A stretch of 13,112 nucleotides of DNA from Desulfuromonadales bacterium C00003107 (GTDB lineage Bacteria; Desulfobacterota; Desulfuromonadia; Desulfuromonadales; Syntrophotaleaceae): positions 6,216-19,327 of the forward strand of contig MAXT01000137.1 of assembly GCA_001751225.1 (NCBI GenBank), read 5' to 3'. How positions within the stretch are numbered: the stretch's first letter is position 1; the number at the start of each line of letters is the position of its first letter. The notes beneath the pieces were generated by a model, which worked only from the letters and a program-made list of their open reading frames with translations, did not search any database and had not been told where the DNA came from. Below are positions 8,672-13,112 of the stretch, piece by piece. Both the position numbers and the translations under genes were made by a program.

Positions 8672-9757
8672 TTAAGGAATTTCTATGCGGATAATATCCT
8701 CAGCGTGGTACGGGATGCCGTAGAATTCCTTATTTACAATATCTCCCATTACCCATTTCCCAGAGGAGGTCGATCCCACTCCATTAATCGAGTTGAGAGA
8801 AGCGTTGCCGGTCACAGGATCAATGACCAGAATGTCGGCCGCGGTGTACGGAACGGTATAAATTTTATTGTCTGGTCCAAGGGTTGCGTCTGACCATCCT
8901 GACCCTGAAAGATTCGCTCCCATGGTACTGAGAGAAGCCGTATTCGCCACCGGATCGATGATTAGAATGGTGGGGGTATCAGTGTAGGGAGTGGCATAAA
9001 TCTTCCCATTAGGCGCAAGGATACCTCCGGCATACCTATGGTTGCTGGTTAGAACCGCCCCCATTTTGCTACGGAAGGCAGTTCCAGATGCAGGGTCAAT
9101 AATAAGGATATCTTGGGCCTTGCGGGGAATGCCGTATATTTTCCCGTTTGTGGCGAGGACCCCCCCGTTCCACTTGTGCGAACCGGCAAGGCTCGCCCCC
9201 ATGGTGCTACGGATGGCGGTTCCGTTGGCGGGGTCAATGATAAGGATGGTTGTGGAGTCCCGTGGCATACAGTAAATTTTATTGTCCGCACCAAGCACCG
9301 CTCCCGCCCACTTGGATGTGCTGGTGAGACTCAAGCCGAAATTGTTTCGAGTGGCAGTGCCTGCTAACGGGTCTATGATCAGGACGTCTGGAGCATTATA
9401 GGGGGCACAATAAATCTTCCCATCAGGGCCAAGGCATCCACTCGCCCACTTGCTAGAGCCAGAAAGATTTGCTCCCATAGGGCTGCGCGTTGCGGTATTG
9501 GCGGTCGGGTCTATGATAAGGATGTCATCAGAACCGTAAGGGATGCCGTAGATCTTGTTGTCCGGCCCTCTAACGCCTCCCCACCATTTGGCTTCCGTGC
9601 CATCGATGCTGGCGTCAAATTTTCCGATCGTAACAGAAAGGTTCGCTGTTGTGGTTGTGTCAGCTTCGCTGTCGCTACTGCTACCTCCGCCCCCACATGC
9701 ATAGAGGCCTGCGAGTGCGACTACGATCAGCCAAAGTCCTCTCGTAAGAAATTTCAT
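8672..9757 (-). CDS. Predicted lipoprotein with seven ~46-residue repeats, likely beta-propeller; function unknown
   Basis: A 361-residue exported lipoprotein. The N-terminus (MKFLTRGLWLIVVALAGLYAC) has a basic n-region, a hydrophobic core and a lipobox ending at Cys21, followed by a flexible GGGGSSSDSEAD tether, so it should be lipid-anchored. From residue 57 there are seven repeats (57-102, 103-148, 149-194, 195-240, 241-286, 287-333, 334-361) with the pattern KW-GG-LGPDNKIYGIPY---DILIIDP--GTA--S-MGA-L-GS. The last repeat lacks its second half, and the segment before repeat 1 (LSVTIGKFDASIDGTEA) resembles that missing half, the usual closure of a propeller ring. Of two adjacent ATGs (9760, 9757) I chose the second because AAGGAG lies 6 bases before it and only 3 before the first. 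It lies 127 bases downstream of the dehydrogenase on the same strand with no terminator between. Ligand unknown; no catalytic motif recognised. Confidence 0.85.
   Translation of the reverse strand: MKFLTRGLWLIVVALAGLYACGGGGSSSDSEADTTTTANLSVTIGKFDASIDGTEAKWWGGVRGPDNKIYGIPYGSDDILIIDPTANTATRSPMGANLSGSSKWASGCLGPDGKIYCAPYNAPDVLIIDPLAGTATRNNFGLSLTSTSKWAGAVLGADNKIYCMPRDSTTILIIDPANGTAIRSTMGASLAGSHKWNGGVLATNGKIYGIPRKAQDILIIDPASGTAFRSKMGAVLTSNHRYAGGILAPNGKIYATPYTDTPTILIIDPVANTASLSTMGANLSGSGWSDATLGPDNKIYTVPYTAADILVIDPVTGNASLNSINGVGSTSSGKWVMGDIVNKEFYGIPYHAEDIIRIEIP
8675..9592 (-). repeat. Tandem in-gene repeats, period about 138 bp, seven copies (last partial)
   Basis: The coding sequence for the propeller is a head-to-tail array of units of 46 codons. 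Unit lengths are 46, 46, 46, 46, 46, 47 and 28 residues, so spacing is almost constant. The copies are clearly related in protein (IYGIPY, ILIIDP, MGA.L) but diverged in DNA, suggesting old internal duplication and not a recently expanded array. Confidence 0.85.
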
Positions 9758-9887
9758 CATCTGCTCCTTCCGTCGATTTACCTGATGAAAGTTTTAGTGC
9801 TGAAGAATCTATGCAGAAGTCTGTTGGGCTTTCCTATGGTTGTCGGGCTGCACCTTGGTTCGGGAGCTAGTTCCATATGTTACTGAT

Positions 9888-11537
9888 TCATTCAGTTTTA
9901 TCTGGTCGAGCATTTCGTACCGCATCTTTTATGCGCTTGACATGTCCGCGGCCCAGGGCCTTGACCTCGCAGCCCAACTCGAAATAGCGTTCGATCTGTT
10001 GGTCGGTCAAAATACCAAAACAGTCGACCACGGCAATTGGGCCGCCGGCCATGCGGAAGACATCGTCTGGTGTCAGGGTTAAATAGGGTGCGTGGCGTAC
10101 CGCTAGAACAACAGCTTCAGCATTGCATAGCGAATCGCTCAGCTCGGGGGTCATGGCAAATCCATCCAGTTCCTGCTGATTACGGAAAAAGCGCGAAAGA
10201 CTCAGCCCCGTTGCTGGATAGGTCTCCTGCTTTTCAATTTCCCACCAATGGTCGACGTAGGGGTCGTGAGCGCGGATTTCTGCACCCATCTCCGTTAATT
10301 TGCGAACCACGATTTCAGAACCGCTGTAGCGGGTGTCGCCCACATCCTCTCGATAAGAGACGCCGAGAATAGTGATCGGGGTTGCCGCTACGATTTTCCC
10401 CATGTTGCGTAAGGCGTCGCGCACCAGTTGCACCACATGCAGAGGGCGGGTGTCGTTGATATTGATGGCCTCAGGAGTAATCTGGAAAATATCGTTTTCA
10501 AAACCCATCAAGTGTCGGTAGGCCCACAATCCCAGCCCTCCGTCCTTGGGCAGGCAGTAGCCGCCAATGCCCGGCCCTGGAAAAATCATATTGCTGTGAG
10601 TCGGCCGAACTTTTATCGCGTCAATTATCTTAATGAGATCGACACCGTTTGTTTCGGCAAACAGACTCCATTCGTGGAGAAAGGCGAGAATGGTTGCTCG
10701 ATAGCTGTTTTCCACTATTTTGCAGGTTTCACTTTCGATGGGCCTGTCGAGCACGGTAAGGGGAAAATCGGTCGTGTTGAGAACTTCTTCCAAAAACTTT
10801 TTGACCCGACTCCGGCTTTCTGGATTGATCCCACTGCAGACCCGCCAAAAATCACGGATGGATTTGACATAATCCTTGCCGGGCATAACTCGCTCATAAC
10901 TATGGGCCAGTAACGGTTCGTCTGTAAGGCCTCGCTGGCGAAATGCCTTCTTGATGGCAGGGTAAGCTATATATTCGGTGGCGCCGGGAGGCACTGTCGT
11001 TTCAATAAGCACCATGCAGTGCGGCGAAATCATCTCCCCTAAAACCTTGAAACTTTCCTCAAGGGCACTGATATCGGCATAGCCTGTGCGGAGATCGCCC
11101 AGGTCCTGTTTGATGAAATCGCACTGGATATCCACCACCACCACATCCGCAAGCTTAAGAACCTCATTGGTGTAGGTGGCAATGAGGTTCTTTTTTTCTA
11201 TTACACAACGGTGAATTATTTCGGCCACTTCAGGGTCTTCAGCCTTTAGAGGGCAGATGCCTTGGTTAAACAAGGGGATTTTCCAATAACTTCTGGTGCT
11301 CGGCCGCTGCATGCCGATAACAAACTTTCCTGGCTTGGTCGTCTTTGAATCCACTGAATCTGCAACGACAGCGGCCATGACAGCCCCGACAAAACCGAGC
11401 CCCATGACCACAACAATTTCAAGGTGATCCTTTCTTTTTTCCAAAACAATCTGTTCGAGTTTGCGAAACTCTGCGGCATAGTCTTCTTCGTTTGGCAGCG
11501 GGAAGCTTTCCCCGGCAGGGCTGACCGAACAAGTCAT
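9888..11537 (-). CDS. Nucleotide-sugar dehydrogenase (UDP-glucose/GDP-mannose dehydrogenase family), enlarged form
   Basis: NAD-dependent enzyme that oxidises C6 of a nucleotide sugar to a uronic acid, supplying precursors for surface polysaccharide. Motifs: Rossmann GLGFVG (46-51); IETTVPPGATE (178-188); SYERVMPGKDY (213-223), closer to UDP-HexNAc dehydrogenases (SPERV-PG) than to UDP-glucose enzymes; the substrate helix with CKIVENSYR (272-280); catalytic Cys328 in GPGIGGYCLPKD; and a C-terminal UDP-binding domain with GVSYREDVGDTRYS (392-405) and AHDPYVD (423-429). At 549 residues it is about 110 longer than usual. The extra length includes a roughly 38-residue N-terminal extension and an insertion after the first Rossmann helix (about 60-100). 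The ATG is well supported by GGAGG 6 bases upstream. No glycosyltransferases are in view, so the product sugar is unknown. The lipoprotein gene lies downstream. Confidence 0.9.
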   Translation of the reverse strand: MTCSVSPAGESFPLPNEEDYAAEFRKLEQIVLEKRKDHLEIVVVMGLGFVGAVMAAVVADSVDSKTTKPGKFVIGMQRPSTRSYWKIPLFNQGICPLKAEDPEVAEIIHRCVIEKKNLIATYTNEVLKLADVVVVDIQCDFIKQDLGDLRTGYADISALEESFKVLGEMISPHCMVLIETTVPPGATEYIAYPAIKKAFRQRGLTDEPLLAHSYERVMPGKDYVKSIRDFWRVCSGINPESRSRVKKFLEEVLNTTDFPLTVLDRPIESETCKIVENSYRATILAFLHEWSLFAETNGVDLIKIIDAIKVRPTHSNMIFPGPGIGGYCLPKDGGLGLWAYRHLMGFENDIFQITPEAININDTRPLHVVQLVRDALRNMGKIVAATPITILGVSYREDVGDTRYSGSEIVVRKLTEMGAEIRAHDPYVDHWWEIEKQETYPATGLSLSRFFRNQQELDGFAMTPELSDSLCNAEAVVLAVRHAPYLTLTPDDVFRMAGGPIAVVDCFGILTDQQIERYFELGCEVKALGRGHVKRIKDAVRNARPDKTE

Positions 11538-11607
11538 ATGGAACCTCCATTCTTCTCAGAAAAGTATCCCTGGAAGATACAAGAAAGGCTGGAAAATCGA
11601 GGGTTGG

Positions 11608-11636
11608 GTTATATATTTTCGCTGGCAAATAAACTG
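11608..11636 (-). promoter_or_regulatory. Weak candidate promoter for the dehydrogenase gene
   Basis: On the - strand TATAAC (11613-11608; 5 of 6 to TATAAT) sits about 70 bases before the ATG at 11537. The hexamer 17 bases upstream (CAGTTT, 11636-11631) is a poor -35. The AT-rich context ATATATAAC makes it the best -10 seen here, but it may need an activator or be incidental. Confidence 0.22.
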
Positions 11637-11984
11637 ATCAATTACTATTATTGCCGATCCAGGAAAGGTTTCAAGTCCGTTTGCATCTATTGTTCGTCAT
11701 CAGTAGCCTGATGCTCAGTGGTGTAACCACTTTCCAGCACTGGTTTTTACTGTTCAAGCGTCTTTGTCACTAACCGACTACAGCTCCCCCCTTGGGCTTA
11801 GAACCGTTTTTCCGTCCAGGTGGGAAAAATTTGTCGCTTGCTGGGGACATACTTGTAGCTCTAGGCAGCATGGCGCTGCTCGATCAGACTGAATTTTTTT
11901 ACCAAAAATAGTTTTTTGTACGAAAAGCCCTATTTTTCAGTAATGTATGGAGGAATATTTGCGTCAACGGTTGTTGTATACGTG

Positions 11985-12025
11985 AAAAGGCCGGTTGTGA
12001 TAACAAATTTCCGACCTTTTTTTTT
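11985..12025 (+). terminator. Rho-independent terminator with nine T residues
   Basis: AAAAGGCCGG (11985-11994) pairs with CCGACCTTTT (12011-12020) with one C/A mismatch; inside, TTGT (11995-11998) pairs with ACAA (12003-12006) around a GATA loop. Nine Ts (12017-12025) follow on the + strand. No + strand gene is visible upstream within the gap, so it either ends an unseen short RNA or insulates the downstream promoter. On the - strand it has only four Ts and would be weaker. Confidence 0.7.
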
Positions 12026-12065
12026 AAAGCCCGTAAATCACTTTAATCATTTCTATAATTCCAGT

Positions 12066-12089
12066 AGCAATTGTTAATGGTCTATTGCT
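12066..12089. promoter_or_regulatory. Possible enhancer-binding-protein site (dyad) upstream of the sigma-54 promoter
   Basis: Perfect 6-bp dyad AGCAAT-N12-ATTGCT centred about 160 bases before the predicted sigma-54 start point, a distance typical for activator sites that work by DNA looping. The match is to position and symmetry only; no known activator motif is recognised. Confidence 0.25.
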
Positions 12090-12211
12090 CCCACCTGCAA
12101 GTCCTCTCCCTTGTCTAACTATAAACATAATCCAATCCATGTAACTGGTTGATAATACGTTGCCGGAAAAATAGAAGGGCAGTTATGACCAACTCCCAAG
12201 GGCCAATGTTT

Positions 12212-12226
12212 TGGCACAACCTTTGC
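12212..12226 (+). promoter_or_regulatory. Sigma-54 (RpoN) -24/-12 promoter
   Basis: TGGCAC (12212-12217), five bases, then TTGC (12223-12226) matches the sigma-54 consensus TGGCAC-N5-TTGC, with the invariant GG and GC at the required spacing. It points toward the exported-protein gene at 12400; transcription would start near 12238, giving a leader of about 160 bases. Such promoters need an AAA+ activator, so expression is expected to be conditional. Confidence 0.72.
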
Positions 12227-12310
12227 CATTACTCCAGTCAAAGAAAATTGTATACGCAGGAAAGCCCGGTAAATCTCGTTATTGTGCATTGTTGTAATGC
12301 GTGAACCAGG

Positions 12311-12351
12311 AATGGGTAGGGCTTTGGAGACAGGTCATTTTTTGACCCATT
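12311..12351 (+). promoter_or_regulatory. Leader RNA with two mutually exclusive hairpins
   Basis: GGTCA (12333-12337) can pair with TGACC (12343-12347) around a TTTTT loop, and AATGGGT (12311-12317) can pair with ACCCATT (12345-12351). Both use bases 12345-12347, so only one can form at a time. It lies in the predicted leader, 49 bases before the start codon. Suggestive of post-transcriptional control but short enough to be chance. Confidence 0.25.
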
Positions 12352-12399
12352 TAACCAGAGCCATAAGATGCGTAACAGGCTTTATGGAAGGAACTGAAG

Positions 12400-13112
12400 A
12401 TGGTGATACGAACAAAGTTGAAAACGAGTTGGCTAGTTATCTTTGCAGTCCTCTTTTCGGTCGGTGGCTTTACAGAGGCCGAGGCCGCTCGTCCTGTCGC
12501 GGTGGATTCGCCTCTGACCAATCTCTTGGCCAATGGCTTTGCTGCCGATCAGATTGTCGCTCTGTTGGAAGACGCAGGCCTCAGTGGCCTGAAGAAAAAC
12601 CAAGTTTATAATGATCCCATGGCCGGACTTTCCGGGCTGGAGACCTTCACTGATGACCAGGTGAAGTTGCTGCAGGCTTCTACTGCCGTAAACCTCTTTT
12701 TGTTGCGGCTTGACAACTATGCCTGGGGACCCGGTGACCCGGGGGATACCGCCTATTTGGCCGAAGCCGTGCAGATGGTGCAAGCTTGCCTCAATCAGAC
12801 ACGCTTTGCAGATGTGCGTAACCAGTTAAACCCCGCTCTGACTGGTGTTGCTAATCCTCTCACCATAGATCATCTGATCAAGGCCACCAACAATCTTACC
12901 AAGACCTTGACCCTCTGGGCCCAAAATGGCGAGATCAGCAATCCTGCCGCTGAGACTGAAGCCTTGGTCGATAGCCTCGCAGAGTTGGCGCTACATTATT
13001 ACGTCCAGGAAAATCGTGGTGATGCAGCCATCGAAGAAGCCATTGGCTTCGATATCCTGCCCGATATCTCGGGTAATCAGTATCCGCAGGTAGATCTCGC
13101 TGGATGGGTTAC
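12400..13112 (+). CDS. Exported protein of unknown function (3' partial)
   Basis: The frame from ATG 12400 stays open to the window end (237 complete codons, no stop). AAGGA at 12388-12392 lies 7 bases upstream. The N-terminus (MVIRTKLKTSWLVIFAVLFSVGGFTEAEA) is a textbook Sec signal peptide: basic start, hydrophobic core, and a likely cut after AEA (residue 29). The mature part is mainly helical in appearance, with repeated Leu/Ala patterns (LANGFAADQIVALLEDAGLSGL, DQVKLLQASTAVNLFLLRLDNYAW), a Gly/Pro/Asp turn (GPGDPGD), and later LTKTLTLWAQNGEISNPAAETEALVDSLAELALHYYVQENRGDAA. I recognise no family or catalytic motif in the visible part; more domains may follow. No lipobox, so it is probably periplasmic or secreted. 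A sigma-54 promoter upstream suggests regulated expression. A + strand frame starting at 12282 overlaps its start but is a shadow. Confidence 0.8.
   Translation, partial: MVIRTKLKTSWLVIFAVLFSVGGFTEAEAARPVAVDSPLTNLLANGFAADQIVALLEDAGLSGLKKNQVYNDPMAGLSGLETFTDDQVKLLQASTAVNLFLLRLDNYAWGPGDPGDTAYLAEAVQMVQACLNQTRFADVRNQLNPALTGVANPLTIDHLIKATNNLTKTLTLWAQNGEISNPAAETEALVDSLAELALHYYVQENRGDAAIEEAIGFDILPDISGNQYPQVDLAGWV

Larger units (their letters stand above)
12024..12289 (-). pseudogene. Possible decayed small gene (two overlapping short frames)
   Basis: Two short - strand frames look protein-like. The first is 12289-12119 (ATG, 56 residues, starting MHNNEIYRAFLRIQ and containing MAKVVPKHWPLGVGHN). The second is 12140-12024 (ATG, 38 residues, MDWIMFIVRQGRGLAGG, ending GIIEMIKVIYGL). 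They overlap in different frames around 12119-12140, as expected of one gene broken by a frameshift. The second stop abuts the hairpin at 11985-12025. Neither has a clear ribosome site and I recognise no family. The sigma-54 promoter is antisense to it. Equally, both frames may be chance; treat as tentative. Confidence 0.2.
11538..12399. other. 862-base structured intergenic region between divergent units
   Basis: No convincing coding sequence. It separates the leftward dehydrogenase unit from the rightward exported-protein gene. Dyads seen: AGTGGT/ACCACT (11717-11722 / 11726-11731); TTTTTCC/GGAAAAA (11807-11813 / 11823-11829); GCAGC/GCTGC around 11867-11880; and AAAAATAG/CTATTTTT (11904-11911 / 11930-11937), whose right arm extends as CTATTTTTCAG and can also pair with CTGAA at 11889-11893. 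Then come a terminator (11985-12025), the dyad AGCAAT/ATTGCT (12066-12071 / 12084-12089), a sigma-54 promoter and a leader hairpin, listed separately. The base composition is more AT-rich than the flanking genes. Confidence 0.6.

Noticed and set aside
10428..10913. 161-codon frame antisense to the dehydrogenase
   Set aside because: It is opposite the catalytic core of a well-supported gene, with no independent evidence.
12282..12611. 109-codon + strand frame over the start of the exported protein
   Set aside because: The competing frame from 12400 has a good ribosome site, a clear signal peptide and stays open to the window end; this one is Arg/Ser/Cys-rich and overlaps it out of frame.

Overview
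This window looks like a bacterial chromosome, most plausibly a Desulfuromonadia/Geobacter-type deltaproteobacterium. Three things suggest this: the tight order amidase-glnD-xerD-cofactor-independent phosphoglycerate mutase, which I recall from that group; clear Gram-negative features (a lipoprotein, an AMIN-domain amidase, GlnD); and a near-perfect sigma-54 promoter. The taxonomic call is inference.

Left part (1-6482, + strand): a compact housekeeping run. It begins inside a gene for a TPR/AMIN/Amidase_3 cell-wall amidase (5' end missing). Then come glnD (PII uridylyltransferase/uridylyl-removing enzyme, 8 bases after the amidase), xerD (chromosome dimer resolution recombinase, 22 bases after glnD) and an ApgM-type phosphoglycerate mutase (83 bases after xerD). 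The short gaps suggest one operon linking cell separation, nitrogen sensing, dimer resolution and central or amino-acid metabolism. A strong symmetrical terminator at 6532-6569 closes it and also serves the convergent gene on the other side.

Middle part (6591-11537, - strand): three genes point left. In transcription order they are an enlarged nucleotide-sugar dehydrogenase (9888-11537), a lipoprotein made of seven roughly 46-residue repeats that should fold as a beta-propeller (8672-9757), and, after a 402-base gap, a Na+/phosphate symporter with a C-terminal PhoU-like domain (6591-8264, TTG start). The dehydrogenase and lipoprotein are 127 bases apart with no visible terminator, so they may be co-transcribed.

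Right part (11538-13112): an 862-base AT-richer gap with no convincing gene. It holds several dyads, a good rho-independent terminator (11985-12025), a possible decayed small gene on the - strand, and a sigma-54 -24/-12 promoter at 12212-12226 reading right. That promoter lies upstream of a secreted protein of unknown function that starts at 12400 and runs off the window.

The items most worth a second look are the sigma-54-driven unknown exported protein with its structured leader, the seven-repeat lipoprotein next to the unusual dehydrogenase, and the structured gap between the two divergent units.
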